Below are positions 11,482 through 23,730 of a stretch of DNA of 64,000 bases, one piece after another (the stretch's first letter is position 1; each line of letters begins with the position of its first letter). The translations under genes were made by a program, and so were the position numbers. Source of the stretch: Dryas octopetala (taxonomy: Eukaryota; Streptophyta; Magnoliopsida; Rosales; Rosaceae); NCBI GenBank assembly GCA_963921425.1, contig OY992838.1, forward strand, positions 11,036,001 to 11,100,000, given 5' to 3'. The notes under the pieces were generated by a model. It saw only the letters and a program-made list of their open reading frames with translations. It was not told the origin of the DNA and made no database searches.

Positions 11482-12571
11482 TGTTGTAACACAAAATCTC
11501 CAAGTAGCTTGAGTCCAGAAATCTTCGGTCCTGAAAACATAGAAAACCTTCGGAGGTAAGGGGGCACCGGTATGGTGCCGGCCAAAGGCTCTCCGACGGT
11601 CAAGTTAGAAAACAAGATCAATTATCAACTCAAAGCATTGGCTTAGAGCTTTGAAATTACTTACTTTTGAATGATCTTATGAGAGTCTATTTATAGGAGA
11701 TGATGTAATCCCTATGGCCTTAGGATTGTAAGTTGATTTAAACTTGTAATCACCGGGAAGTATAATCCATATTGGATTGAACTCCTATACTTGAATCCTT
11801 GTTCGGAGAAGATTCAAGCCATTTAATTCGTATGAGAGTTGGTTTCCTAGTAAAACATGAAGTTCTTAGGTCCCTTTAGTCGTGGCTTGTATAGTAATAC
11901 CTCCGTGAGCTTGCAATTGGAAGCGTCCGTGAGTTTGGATAGGAACATGGACCCATCCGCGAGCTTGAAGGAATCTATGGGTTCGGATGGTTCCATGGAT
12001 TTGGGTGTGTCCATATGTTTGGAAGCATCCGGCCCTCCTAGATGCATGTGGAGATTGTTCCCCTTGCTATGTGCTCAATGGGTCCTCCCATTTTATGGTG
12101 TTCATACCCCCGGTGTTGTTGATGATGGCGCCTTGTCCATGGGACCCTTTTAGACTTCCACAAGTATGGGTCCTATTGTTTGAGTCAAGGCACCTCCTTT
12201 GTTATAGGTAATAGAACTTTATCTATTGGTCTCATTGTATTTATAAGAGCATAGGTCCCATCATCTAAGTCAAGGCATCCCCCATTTATGTAATATCTAG
12301 GGGCCCTATGCCTTTCTCTAATTTCTCCGGACCCACTCCAAATATGTGACATAGGTCCCATGTAGAATTTATCTATGGTCCCACAACGTCCATAACTTGT
12401 AGGTCTCTCAAAACATAGGTCGTGTTCTTCTAAGATCATGGGTCCTATATTTCATGCATTTTCCAATGGACCCATGAGAATGGATAGGTCCCCTCATTTC
12501 TTTATGAGAATGCATAGGTCCCATGCTAGAATAAACCATGGTCCTATGCTAGAATATTTCATGGTCCCACA
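11482..12571 (-). repeat. LARD LTR (5' LTR in element orientation)
   Basis: This is the second 1090-bp terminal repeat, the partner of 4788-5877. It is followed by the TTCGG target duplication at 12572-12576 and then by the continuation of the interrupted MITE. Confidence 0.85.
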
Positions 12572-12932
12572 TTCGGTAATACTGATGCATGATCAAAATC
12601 ATTCATTTTTTAGATCATCTATTATACATCATTTTTGTAAAAAATCAAGTCAATCAGAAATCGTTTGGTTATATAACTATTGTTGATTAAATAGAAAAAA
12701 TCAACAATTTGGTCAAAAAATTACTCTTTAATTGAAAACCATCAATTTGTTTTACCTAATTGACAACAGTTATATAATCAAACGATTTCCGATTGATTTG
12801 ATTTTTTACAGAGATAATCTTTAATTGGTTATCTAAAAAATGAACGGTTCCGATCATACACCGACATTGCCGAAATCGAAATTCAAAAAGAGGGGGTGAC
12901 TTTGGAATACCTCCTAGGAGTGATCCAAATAT

Positions 12933-14615
12933 TTTCGTAGGGAGGTGGGGGATGACTGATAAAGAAAAGGGAGTGGGGAAAGAGATGGGGAGTAAATGAA
13001 TTGGGGTGACTAAAATGCCCCTAGGTTCTGTTTTTTTTTTTTGACACAAGTTTCATTTGGAATCTATATTAGAAAACAGAGAAGAAGTCACATTGGCCCT
13101 CGTGGGCATGTAGTTCCTCCAGTACAAGGTAACCTCTTTTTCTTAAAAGTTTTGCTTTATATAAATTTGTTTTCTACAGAACAACAAATATAAAGTTCAT
13201 AATATTTTTAGTATTATCTATCTTTGAAAAGATATTTTGAAGAGAAAAAAATTGCTTTTTGTCTCCTTTATCTATGTCGGCCTTTTTCTTTATATACATT
13301 TTCTATTCAACCATGCCAAGCAGTCCTTTCACATTTTTCTAATAGCCTTTAGGATGGTTGACGAAGACTCTTTGATAATCCTGATTTTGAATTACCCCAA
13401 GGATTTGGACCAAAAAAATTGAAAAAAGAATTACCCCAAGGACTTGAATATCATATCTTGAGTATTAATCTTCGAGAAAAAAAAAAAAAAGAGGGGTTAC
13501 TTCTAATCGTCATTAGCCACTCTTAAACATGGGTGATACCATGTTTCATCTTGTAGTAAATGTTTTACATGTCTCTTAAAAATTGTTTCATTCTACACTA
13601 TGTTCTGTACAAACTGAGCATTATTCAGTTATGTTCTGAACATATTGATCGTTTTTTGAAGTTGCACTATGTCCACCAGCTTAGCCTCCATTACCCAGTC
13701 CCATATTATTTTATTTGTTTCTGATGAAGACAGGTTTTTTTCTCCATTGATCCTGAACTAGATTTTTCTTTTTTTTGGGGCAAGATCCTGAATTAGATTG
13801 TTGGGCATATAACTTTAAGAAAAGGTGAGAATGCTCATGCTCATCCCTGTATTATAAAACACTTTTACTTCTAAAACCTAAATATCATAAAAGGGCCCAA
13901 ATGAGTGCATGCATATACTGATATACCCATGTACTTGTACATCACACAATTTGTGTATATAGACAAAAATATACAAGACAGCAGTATGGTGGAAGGATAC
14001 TGTGCCTCTTTTCCTTCAATAACCAAACGCACAACACATATATGCAAGAAATTGGCAAAGCAATGCATATAAAAGACCTTGCAACAAAATTGATAAATGA
14101 AATCCTTAGTACTAAGAAGCTATAAAAGTCAAAAATGAACTGAAATAAGTCGGCTGAGGAGAGGGTTGGAACTTGGAAGCCTAAGAAATTGAAAAAAGAA
14201 AAATGGTCACTATTGTTCAACAGTTGTACCTCTCACAGCCTTCACAAAATTCTTGAAATGCAGTAAGTCAGTAACTAGCCGCAAATCAATAATATTAATA
14301 ACCATATCTGTCAAAAGTAACCAAGTACTAGAACCTATTTATATCCATTAAATAAAATATGTAACGTATACAGAAGCCCTTTATAGAACTAAGTATGCAT
14401 AGAGTGTAGAACTAAGTATGCATAGAGATTAGAATGTAGCAAAGAATAATAAATAAAAACATATAATCTCAAGTCATAAATGTTGAAGCCCAGTTGGCCA
14501 ACTCCACTGACTACTGTAGTCAGGTTAAACAATTGAACTACAGAAGCGAATCGGAAGCATACTTCAGTTTGATTTCTTCACAAGCTCTAATTAGATAAGA
14601 ACTCTGTAAACCGAC
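12933..14615. other. Intergenic and 3' flank of the minus-strand gene
   Basis: Bases 12939-13055 are the right arm of the outer inverted repeat (partner 4351-4465). From about 13060 to 13900 no gene is recognisable. The stretch nearest 14615 should be the 3' UTR of the gene that ends at 14616; TTTATT-type (reverse AATAAA) sequences near 14445-14460 are possible polyadenylation signals. Short frames here show no domain. Confidence 0.45.
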
Positions 14616-17270
14616 CTAACGCCAAGAAGTGGCCTGTCTAAAGAACAGCTGATGGGAGTCCCATCCGCCATCTGGTTCCCTCCTCTTCAGAGGTGTAGCA
14701 GTCAAAGCAACTTGCTGGTAAGATTTCATTTGCTCTTCCATTGATGAGTCACTTACAGGAAAACAAAGCTGTCTAGCATTGGCTCCCCTGCTTCCATTCT
14801 CCACGCAATTCGCTCCACTGTTTAGATCAAAAGTTGGCCTTATGAAAGCAATGTCACTGGGGCCTGATCCACGAGGAACCTCCATAAGATGTGGAGCCCC
14901 AGAAAACAAAGAGAGAGTACCAGAACCTAAAATTTGTGGGATGACAGTGGCTGCACGTGGATCTGCTACGTATGGCATGACAGAGGGAGGGTAACCAGTT
15001 GAGGATATGCTGTTGTTTGGGTCAATGCAGAATCCATTACTGTAGAGGAAGGCATGAGGTGGTGGTTGTGTAAAGGTTACCTTGTGTTGCAGGCCAGCTA
15101 TCCTCTGCATTTGTTCATTTGAGGGAAGCATATTCGCTGCAGCTACCAGAAAGGGTTTGGCATGACTATGACTAAAGCCATCCATTGAACTTAAATCCAG
15201 CGAACATGAGGATCTGAAGCTTCTGCAGTCTGATTGCCTTAAGTTTTCCACAGAAGAAACTGCTGGATCATCACTGGTCCCATTTCTCAAGCCTTGGGTG
15301 CCTTCACGTGGCTGGTAAGGACCATTGCATGCAACTGCAGAAGTTGGGTTGTCATTCAAATCAAAATCCCTAACCGAATGACTGGATAATGAAGCTGGTG
15401 GGGACAATTGATGGGAGTTGTTGTCATTTTCACTAACAGAGTTGAGATCAAAATCAAACGTTCTTGCTTGTCTGGAACTCACTTCCACAGAAGATTCTTT
15501 TGAACGATGACTTGAAAGTTCTGGGATAAATTTCTTTGGAAGCAATTCAACCTCAAAATCAACACCAGCAGCAGCAATATTGAGGTCAATGCCTACAACA
15601 TGTGAATAGTTTGAGCTCCCAATAGTATCATTGGTTGATAATGCCTTATTTCTGCTGCAACCCTCAGAAAAAGAAGTCGGTCTAAAAGCACTAGTGGCTG
15701 CTGAACCCCTCCAACCACCTAGTTCCCCTTCGTTCTGAAACTGTGGCACAGGTAAGCATAATGGAATTCCAGATTTGGCCACCACAGGTATTGGCTTTGA
15801 CACAATTTCAAGATTAGGTACAGTTTCTTTGACTGACTTATCAGGGTATTCCACTTCGTTTTCCAGGATATCTTCATTAAGATCAATACAAAAATGATGA
15901 GTAGTCTGGTCATCAGCAGCTACACCTTCAGGTTTTATAGTTATATTTGAAGGTTGCTGCCTCTGACAGCCTTCATTAATTCCAGCGACCATGCCTTGCA
16001 ATGGCTCTTTCACCTCCAAACACAACTGTTCCTTTTTTGTCAACAGTTTTAGATCCACAGCCTCTTTAGTGGAGCAGAAACTATCAGACTTAACTTGTTC
16101 ATTGCACTGATGGACTATGGATCCAGTTTCTGTTAAGCAGCCTTCTCTATCAGAATCTGCTGAATCAACAGAGCTGAGATGAACCATCTCGCTATTTCTC
16201 CCTTGTATAGACGAGGAGCTTCCTGAAGCCTCAACCTCCTGCTCCACTTCATTTGCAACTCTCCGAGCCACCTCCAGTGCATCATCCAAGTCATAGTGAT
16301 TCTCTGATCTATCTTGATTATAAAGTTCTGCCATTTTCTTCTTATGCTGCTCAGATTTCAAATGATCAAAATTCTCCACAGTCCCACAATTATCATCAGA
16401 AGTTACACCCAGCACCTTATCACTACCCTTTTTTCTGACATTGTCAACAGGGCCTGCAGCTTTAATCAGATTGTATTGATTTTCAGATGAAAGGGTGGTA
16501 GTATCCAGCTCATATTTTGAAGCATGTATGGCCATACCCGGTACTAAACTTCTAAACGCAGGCTCTTCAAGATTATAGTCAGTACAAGTGGAAGTATCTA
16601 TGGCCCTAAGTTTGATATTCTGACATGACTTTTTATCGACTGACATCTCCTGACAGCTGTCATTCGAAGATGCTGGAAGAATGACTTGTGTTGAGTTGGA
16701 AGAAGAAGACTCGGATTTAAATTGCTTATCATGGAAAGTTGTCTGCACTGGAGACTTCAATTCATTTTCATCCATATTTCCTGGATATCCATCCATTTTC
16801 CCATCTGCCAACTCATTAATTTCTTTTTCAAATGGTTGTCCACTGTCTGAGCAGACATCACTTTTCATGGAACTTTTCTTTACAGAAGTATTTCCTTGCA
16901 GAAAAGGTGTAGAGACTCCACTATCCTCATTGTTATCAGATCCATTACGACAGGACATTACTGTGGAAGTTCCTTCAGCATAAATCTCTCCCTTGAGTAC
17001 TGAATTTCTGACTGTAGAAATCACAGAAGATGATCGCTTCAAATTATCTACATTACCCTTTGTACAAACAGTGGCAGAAAATTGACCAATCCTTTCTCTT
17101 TGCAATTTTTCAGCTTTGCAATTATCAATTTCATGGTCAGATTTATGCACTCGCTTCTCTAATCCGACATTTGCATCAGTTAATGTCCCAAAACAATCAG
17201 ATAAGCTCTTTGCCTTCCCTAAAAGGCTTTGCCCTTCAGGAGAACCATGGTGCCCAACATTGTCTTCCAT
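14616..17270 (-). CDS. DLN-repeat region of a TFIIS/LW-domain protein family member
   Basis: This is an open frame of 884 codons from the first ATG at 17270; the frame is closed by a stop about 40 bp upstream. The protein is low-complexity and serine-rich. It shows the marks of the plant nuclear family that includes Arabidopsis At4g24200 and relatives: a helical DALEVARRVANEVEQEVE segment (about residues 330-347); IDLN or FDLN motifs near 461, 560, 606, 635 and 813; WRGSAATSAFR (about 520-530); and the C-terminal LKRREPDGGWDS block (about 861-872). DLN motifs resemble EAR-type repression motifs (knowledge of the family). Full-length relatives start with a TFIIS N-terminal/LW helical domain of about 150 residues. 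None is encoded here or in the 3 kb upstream, so this is either a shortened paralog or lacks exons that I cannot find. A nuclear, transcription-linked role is inferred. Confidence 0.75.
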   Translation of the reverse strand: MEDNVGHHGSPEGQSLLGKAKSLSDCFGTLTDANVGLEKRVHKSDHEIDNCKAEKLQRERIGQFSATVCTKGNVDNLKRSSSVISTVRNSVLKGEIYAEGTSTVMSCRNGSDNNEDSGVSTPFLQGNTSVKKSSMKSDVCSDSGQPFEKEINELADGKMDGYPGNMDENELKSPVQTTFHDKQFKSESSSSNSTQVILPASSNDSCQEMSVDKKSCQNIKLRAIDTSTCTDYNLEEPAFRSLVPGMAIHASKYELDTTTLSSENQYNLIKAAGPVDNVRKKGSDKVLGVTSDDNCGTVENFDHLKSEQHKKKMAELYNQDRSENHYDLDDALEVARRVANEVEQEVEASGSSSSIQGRNSEMVHLSSVDSADSDREGCLTETGSIVHQCNEQVKSDSFCSTKEAVDLKLLTKKEQLCLEVKEPLQGMVAGINEGCQRQQPSNITIKPEGVAADDQTTHHFCIDLNEDILENEVEYPDKSVKETVPNLEIVSKPIPVVAKSGIPLCLPVPQFQNEGELGGWRGSAATSAFRPTSFSEGCSRNKALSTNDTIGSSNYSHVVGIDLNIAAAGVDFEVELLPKKFIPELSSHRSKESSVEVSSRQARTFDFDLNSVSENDNNSHQLSPPASLSSHSVRDFDLNDNPTSAVACNGPYQPREGTQGLRNGTSDDPAVSSVENLRQSDCRSFRSSCSLDLSSMDGFSHSHAKPFLVAAANMLPSNEQMQRIAGLQHKVTFTQPPPHAFLYSNGFCIDPNNSISSTGYPPSVMPYVADPRAATVIPQILGSGTLSLFSGAPHLMEVPRGSGPSDIAFIRPTFDLNSGANCVENGSRGANARQLCFPVSDSSMEEQMKSYQQVALTATPLKRREPDGGWDSHQLFFRQATSWR

Positions 17271-19150
17271 TTTGCTTCCTTTTAGAATATGGTAGTCCAC
17301 GGTTTGCTAATGATTGCCTCCAAAATGGTATTCAGTGACACTTAAACCTTTGCAGAAACCAACTCACTGCCTTACAAAGTTCCATTTACCAAAATCTACA
17401 GGATGTCTTGAGCAACAAAGCTAACAGCACAATTCAAGGATGATAAGTAGGCAACTGCACAAACCGCTTACTTAGAAGTTCATGAGTCCTCCTGATACAT
17501 AGGCATCCATCCAACTCAAAAGAGAATCAGCAGATCAACTGGTCATGAAAACAGGACTGTTATACAAAGTCATGCAACTCCACAGAAAGTTCAGTTATAG
17601 CCAATTAGATCTCCTGCAAGAATCAAGTTCATCAAAATTGGTTATCTCACTTATATTTAAAATGAATCATAGCTTTCACAATGCAAAAGAATAAGATGGC
17701 CGCGTCTCAAATCAAGATGTTATCAAAACATTATAGTCCACTGGACCACTACAAAAATTTAATCGCAATTAAGCAACATTGGACCTACGGATTATCTGCT
17801 TCGCCACGTTAGCCACTCTTTAACCACATAAGGTATAGTCATAAATTACAATGTTGGTAAAGGATTTGAATCAGTATGATAGAAGTGGTAGAAGAAGAAA
17901 AGAATTAACATGTAACACGAAACATGTTGCAAATGTATCAGAAAACAATGAAAAACTTACACCAGAAAAATTTATATATATGCCAATTGTTCTTATGGCT
18001 ACCACGTCATTTCAAAGGCTAAAACCATGAATAAACAACATAAAATGTAGATTAATGTCATTAGAAAAGATTCAATTCGAATAAAGGCAATTGTAGCCTT
18101 GGAAAGTGACTAAACTAATGATAAATCCAGAAAATCATTCAGGCAAAACAATTGAATCAGTCTCTTCATCATTTGTAGTTACATGTAAAGCCAAAAATTA
18201 GAAAGAGGAAATGTATACCACTACCATCTGCTTCAGTCCAGAGAAAACTCGTGATAAAAAATATTGAACTGTAAAGTTGCTTGAGTTGTAAAAAGCAAGA
18301 TCCCAAGTTGACTGAATCTAGTATAAAACATAAACCTCAAACCTAGCATTCCTATGATCAACATCTAAGGTCAAACTATGTGGCACAAATAAATTTAAAA
18401 GTGAAAGAACTACAAAAGAAAAAGCATCTTGCTGACCCCCAATTAAAGAAGCTAAATTGTGTTGATGAGAAATGTCTAAGACTCTTAATTAGCTGTCATG
18501 GAAAATGGCACAACAGCCTGAAGTCAACAAACTTTATAGGTACAAAATTATAAATCCTTATAATACCCGATTTATTCATTAGGACCTTCAGACACCCCAC
18601 CCTTTTGTTTTTTGTTGGAACAGTTAAATTTCATTTGGTTACTCAGAAAAAAAAAATGTAGGAAAATTATAGAGCACAGAATTTTGAACCCCTACCACCA
18701 TTCAAAAAAAACATTGAAGCAGTAGAATCTAAAATTGCTGTGGCCTTAAAATTCCCAAGCAATTTCTAAGCAACCAAACAAAGAAGAGCATGAAAAGGCA
18801 TAAAATTTCTGCTGCAAAACCCAAATGGACCTTAAAGTTGAGATTCAGACACAAAAAAAACAGCAGACCCAGAAAAGAAGAGACACCAACAAAACCATGG
18901 AACCAACCTGTATATATAAAAAGAAAATTCTACAGCAAAGCTCAAAAATAGAAAGAATTGAAAGAACATATAAAAGGGTAAGGAAATAAGGAAGAAATGG
19001 ACCTGTAACTCTGTAAGAGCTGTAAGAGGAGGTGTCTGTGTTGGTGAGATGGTGTAAAGAGTCTTAGGGTTTCACAGCTCGGATCAAAAGAAAGAAACAC
19101 AGAGAGACCCTCAAAGCAGCTCTCTCTCTCTCTCTAGAGTTGAACGGTTG
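17271..19150 (-). other. Probable 5' UTR exons and introns of the DLN-repeat gene
   Basis: There is no coding frame of note. On the minus strand a plausible small non-coding exon lies at about 17470-17616, with an acceptor ending TTCTTGCAG and a donor AA-GTAAGC. A pyrimidine-rich leader with CT repeats (19119-19135) lies at about 19010-19150 and looks like the first exon. The exact exon chain was not resolved. Confidence 0.4.
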
Positions 19151-20594
19151 AAGCTACAAAAAGTTCAACCAACCAAACAGATCCTCCCTTTTTCTCTCCT
19201 TGAAAGAGTGAAAGAGAGAGAAGCTGACGTAGGCACAAAACGTAACACTATTTAGTATTTACATACAGTCATACATACATAGGAATTATAAAAAATAAAT
19301 ATAAACATAAAAATAAAGATTTTTATGGTGAGAGAAAAAAAAAATGAGTGCGTCAGAGACAGTGAGACAGAGACAGGAGGATGATGTGATATGCAGCTGG
19401 AAGGAAGGGGGAGGGGGTGTCCATGGGGTCCACTCTGATTGTCCGCCTCCTTCTCTGACGATCACTTCCTGGTGGGACCCACACCGTGGGCTGGGCCGGG
19501 CTGGGCCGGGGCGGGCCCCGGAGTGTACGTATTTCTTCTTCCCAGCTGCACCTGCTGCTGCTCCTGTGGGCCCACCATGCAACACGTTCGTGCGTGGCAT
19601 CAATATCAGTGTCTGTCACCAAAGTCTTCAGCTTTTCGGGGTCTACAGGGTCTGCCTAATCTCTATCTTTTTTCTTTTATATATATAGCGACTTAGTGGA
19701 CCCCACTTACCCTTTACTAAACTTTCCATTCATTCATTCATAATTTCATTTATTTATTTATGCTCACTGGTGTGGTCCTCGACTCTGGACTCCTTTCCTT
19801 TCTTGTCTGTATTGTGTGTCCGTACGCTTTCAAACACTTGACTTGGTGTGATTATTAATTTGGTAAAATTAATCAATGTTGATTACACTAGTACAAGACT
19901 TGCTTTTTTTTCTTTTCATATATGGAGATATCATATTTATTATATTTATTAGGCTTAATTATCAATTTATCATCTAAAATTATAATTTATTTTTATTTTA
20001 CCATCTAAAAAAATTTTTGTCTCAAATTACTACCTGTAGCTTACATCTGTATCATATTTTATCTTATTTCGTCAACAATTCTGTTAAAAATAATAACATG
20101 ACAGTTAATGTTGACATGGCGCGCTAGATGTGCCACGTCAACATCTTTGCTTTTATTTTCAGATTTTTTCATATAAGTTACCAATTACAAACAGACATCG
20201 TATCACTGATCTTTGTCATATATATAGAAGAAAGATACGATTTTATTTTATGGTAATTATCCATTACTTTACTTTCTTTCTCTCCCACAACTTCTCACTA
20301 CACATGCATGCATAATGTTTAGATTCAAATCAGCGACTTTTTCGACCAAAAAAAATCAGGTACTTTTTTTTTCCACTTTACATAAATCTAGGTTAATGGA
20401 ACTCTACTTACACGCAAAAAATATTATAAATTTATTTTATTTTTTTACTCCTTATTCCTATATTTGAATTCTCTATTTGTTTATGCTTGACTTTTAATTT
20501 GCCATATATTTATTATCAAATAATAAAAAACAAAAATGAAATACATTCGAAATAATTTTTAGATGTAGGTTACATAAACTCTTGGATTTATTAC
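19151..20594. other. Promoter side of the DLN-repeat gene and intergenic DNA
   Basis: Bases about 19330-19580 are GC-rich (GGGCTGGGCCGGG repeats near 19490-19515) and precede the minus-strand gene, so they may be its proximal promoter. Open frames there are short, overlap on both strands and look incidental. Bases 19960-20150 resemble one arm of a degraded MITE (GACATGGCGCGC, GTGCCACGTCAACATC). The region ends at ATTAC (20590-20594), the target duplication of the next element. Confidence 0.4.
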
Positions 20595-21612
20595 TGTTTG
20601 TGGGTAAACCCACACCGATCCAACAGCCAATCCTGGCTGGACACGTGGCTGGTCAGACTTTGACCTCCACGTCATCACTGCTCAGCACTTCCTCCGCCAG
20701 CTCAGACCGGGTCTCTATGCCGAGCCTTCCATGTTCGGTCCGAGCCGAACCAATGGACTTCCAGGGGATCGAATGTCAATCTTTCCACGGTCTTCTCAGC
20801 TCGGCTCGGCTCGGTACTAAAGAAATCTCCTCTGAGTTCTGGCGTCGGCCAGTTGGGGCTCGGAGGGACCCCTATCTTTTGGATCGGCTCGGTCTGAAAT
20901 CCCATGCCCGATCCGATCACACATAGACTTCATGCATACGCATAAGGACGTGTATTCGGCTCGGCTCGGCTCTCCGCCGCCATTCCCGGGAAGATCATGT
21001 TGGGATGAACCGCCACACTTGAATGCACCTGACACAAATCCTCTGACGGATGGAATATCCAGCCTGCATTCATGACCATTGGGGTAGTTTGCCTGGACCT
21101 TCCAACCTTGCATTTAATGGAGCATTCAATGTAGCATTGAATGCTGAGGAGGTGAGAAGCTATGCATGCAACTAGCTCTGACCAGGTGCGTGGGTCTCTG
21201 GCAACCATTCATTCACATGCAGGTAACTTACTCATTAAGTCTTCCTTTGCCTATATATATACCAACTCATGTGTGTAAAACATCTATCAACCTACCCACA
21301 AACACTTACACAAAAATTCCCACTCACCAAAGAGCTTACCCAACTTGCTGAGAATAACCCAGAACATTTGCCTTGTTCTTCCTATTCTCCCAAGTTCATC
21401 CTCTGTTCTTCCTCATCCACCATCAAACACCATCACTGATTTCATCATCGGAGCGTGTTTGGCTGGTACCACACCGGTCCATCTCCTTTGATCTTGTTTA
21501 TTTTGCAGGAAGATCTCAATCAACATCCACTTCATCATCCAGCAAAGCATCTGATCAGCCAGATCAGCATTTCTAAGTTGTTGCATCTACCTCACGAGAA
21601 TTTGCATCAACA
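20595..21612 (+). repeat. 5' LTR of the Tat element
   Basis: The LTR starts TGTTTGTGGG and ends GCATCAACA. A TATA box (TATATATA from 21252) lies about 360 bp before the LTR end and probably directs the genomic transcript. The LTR contains runs of the CTCGGCTCGG motif (20804-20815 and 20956-20971) that recurs along the element. Confidence 0.93.
21252..21260 (+). promoter_or_regulatory. TATA box in the 5' LTR
   Basis: TATATATA sits in the middle of the LTR, with an identical copy in the 3' LTR from 32359. It is the only strong TATA motif in the LTR and fits a U3/R boundary shortly downstream. Confidence 0.5.
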
Positions 21613-21615
21613 GAT

Positions 21616-21633
21616 TGGCGCCGTCTGTGGGAA
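21616..21633 (+). other. Primer-binding site of the Tat element
   Basis: TGGCGCCGTCTGTGGGAA begins three bases after the 5' LTR. This sequence is commonly found in Tat-lineage plant elements. The TGGCGCC start matches a tRNA ending GGCGCCA; I did not establish which tRNA. Confidence 0.75.
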
Positions 21634-21696
21634 GATCGACTTCAGCCGTTGTGTTCATCACCGCAAGTGCTAAGCTCTTCCTTCACACAAGTCATC

Positions 21697-23730
21697 ATGA
21701 CTACCATCTTTCGGGACAGCAGTTCTTCTTCAGGGGCATCTCAGAATGATGAACAACATCAGCCTGAGACACCTGAAAAGACGAGGGGAGCACAACTCCC
21801 CTGGACATCAAAGTCCAAAGGTCCCTCAAAAATCCGAGCTGCTCACAAGCTCCTTAAGGAGAGCCAACGACATCTGGCCGCTGAGAATGCGCTTCTCAAA
21901 CAGAACAATGAGCTGCTCGCAAAACAGGCCGAGCTGGCCGGGGAACTTGCACGCCATCGCGCTCAGCTCGAGAACAGCGGGGGATCAGGTTTCCGGTCGC
22001 GCCAGACCCGAGCCGAGCAGGAGGCCTTCTCACCGTCTCCTTCTCGGCAAAGCACCCCAGCCGACGTGGACGATCGGTCGGCTCGGGAAGGCGCGGATCA
22101 CGTATTTCCGGGCTTCGAGGACATGCCTCCGGCCGAGCAGGCCGAGTTCTTGAAAGCCCACCGCCTCCTCCAGCAGAAGCAGGCGGCCTTCAGGAAACAC
22201 TCTCCTGAAGGTCTGGGAGGAGACCGTGCCGAGCCGGGCACAGATCAACGACCTCAAATCCGATCCAGGTTGGGGGATGTCAACCCAACTGGTTCGACTG
22301 AACCCAGGGTGCCAGTCAGAAGCAGACTTGGTCCCACCACCAGTCAAGGCCCCTCCACATCGGACACTCATTCGGGAAGACGATCCGTGAGCGACCGACT
22401 GGGATCTACTATGATCATGTCGGATCGACGACCGGTGAGCGAGAGGATCACTCGTCAGCCGGTGAATGAGAGACTCGGTAACCGGGCCGAGTGCTCAGGG
22501 GAAAATGTGGCCGAGCCGACCCCGCCCAATGTGGAAAATCTTGTCCGGACTTCCGGAGCGTCCACGATCGGCTCGGCCAAGTCGAGGTCAACAGGGGGTA
22601 TACCAGTAGAGCCGACCACGGGGAAGAGCTTCCCCTCCCGTACACTAGCAGAATCATGGATGCTGAGGTCTCCCGGGACACCAAGCCTCCCAAGATGGAT
22701 CAGTACGACGGAACCAAGGATCCGTACGATCATCTTGACAGCTTCAGATACGCCATGGAAGCCCGCCAGGCGTCTGAAGCCACTAAGTGCCGAATTTTTC
22801 CTTCAACCTTGAAGGGATCGGCTCGGGGTTGGTTCCGGACCCTCCAGCCCAACTCCATCGACTCCTTCTCCGACCTCCGGAGGGCCTTCCTGGCGAGATA
22901 TCGAGTTGTATCCGAACGACTCTACAACTTGAACGATATGTCGCTCATTAAACAACAGGAAGGGGAGAGCCTCAAGGCCTATCTGATCCGCTTCAACATC
23001 GAATACACGAAGTGCGACGATTGCGATGACAGATCGGCTAAGAATGCCCTTATGCAAGGTTTGCTCGCCGGGGGACTCCGCTCCCACCTGATGAGGAACC
23101 CTCCCTCTACTTATGACGAGCTTTCTGCTGAAGCCACAAAGTGGGCGCGGGCCGAGGAATGGGATGCTCAGGTGGAGGCCCTGAATCCCAGGCCAACCTC
23201 AGCCAAGAGGAAGGAGGGAGAGGTTGCAAGTCCCAAACCCCAGGTCCAATCCAAGAAGACCAAAACGGAGGAACCGCGCCAACTTCTGGGCAAGGGGCCC
23301 AAGTTCATCCAGTACACAGAGTACACTCCTCTCAACGCCGGTCTGGAGACGATCTTCTCCAAGATCAAGGACCAACTCCCAGCTGCCAGGGAGATCAAGG
23401 GGCCACCCCCAGACAAGATCAGGGAGGGCGTCTTCTGCAAGTACCACTCCAATCACGGCCACGTCACGGATGACTGCTACGCTCTCCGCGACGGAATTGA
23501 GACTCTTGCCCGGGCGGGTAAGATCAATCAATTCCTAGCCGGTGGGCCTAGGGTACCCAAGGCCGCGCCGAAGAAGCCCACCAATACCATTGACGTCCGG
23601 GATGCTGCCATCGGATCGATCGGAGGGGGACCAACCTTCGTGGGGAGCTCGAACCGATCCCAGAAGGAATACATCAGACAGGCGGCTCAAGCTCACGAGT
23701 CCCTGTCAATCCAAGCGGGTCAGCCCAGCA
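21697..23730 (+). pseudogene. gag of the Tat element, with a frameshift
   Basis: Gag forms the particle and packages the genomic RNA. It starts at ATG 21697 in one frame and reads through a coiled-coil-rich, charged N-terminal part with repeated RSRLG/SDRLG/NERLG units. It then passes into another frame somewhere between about 22480 and 22560, where the next unit of the series (VHDRLG) appears. The later part contains the retrotransposon-gag core (GWFRTLQPNSIDSF near 22825-22865) and a zinc-knuckle-like CKYHSNHGHVTDDC (about 23437-23480). The break is a net one-base loss or two-base gain. A programmed frameshift is possible but unusual at this place, so I read it as damage. Confidence 0.8.

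Larger units (their letters stand above)
4788..12571 (-). mobile_element. LARD-like non-coding LTR retrotransposon, 7784 bp
   Basis: Two 1090-bp direct repeats (4788-5877 and 11482-12571) begin TGTTGTAACAC, end GGTCCCACA and differ at only two positions. A 5-bp duplication TTCGG lies at 4783-4787 and 12572-12576. The likely orientation is minus: next to the right LTR a primer-binding-like TGGTGCTCTCATTGAG reads on the minus strand, and next to the left LTR a polypurine tract TTTTGGGGGCAAT does. The 5.6-kb interior contains no gag, protease, reverse transcriptase or integrase, and all open frames are short or satellite-derived. The element must have been mobilised in trans, and very recently given the LTR identity. 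The interior is partly duplicated and contains a decayed internal LTR piece (see separate entries). Confidence 0.85.
4727..12932. mobile_element. MITE copy split by the LARD insertion
   Basis: Bases 4727-4787 match one end of the MITE at 3550-3969 (ACTTGGGTCACC through AATTTCGG). Bases 12577-12932 carry the rest, including the inverted end that reads inward ATATTTGGATCACTCC. Without the LARD the element would be about 417 bp, close to the 420 bp of the intact copy. The retroelement therefore landed inside this MITE, duplicating TTCGG. Confidence 0.7.

Noticed and set aside
19286..19696. Several overlapping frames of 85-114 codons on both strands
   Set aside because: They are GC-rich promoter-side sequence with all frames open by composition. 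There is no domain and no splice pattern.
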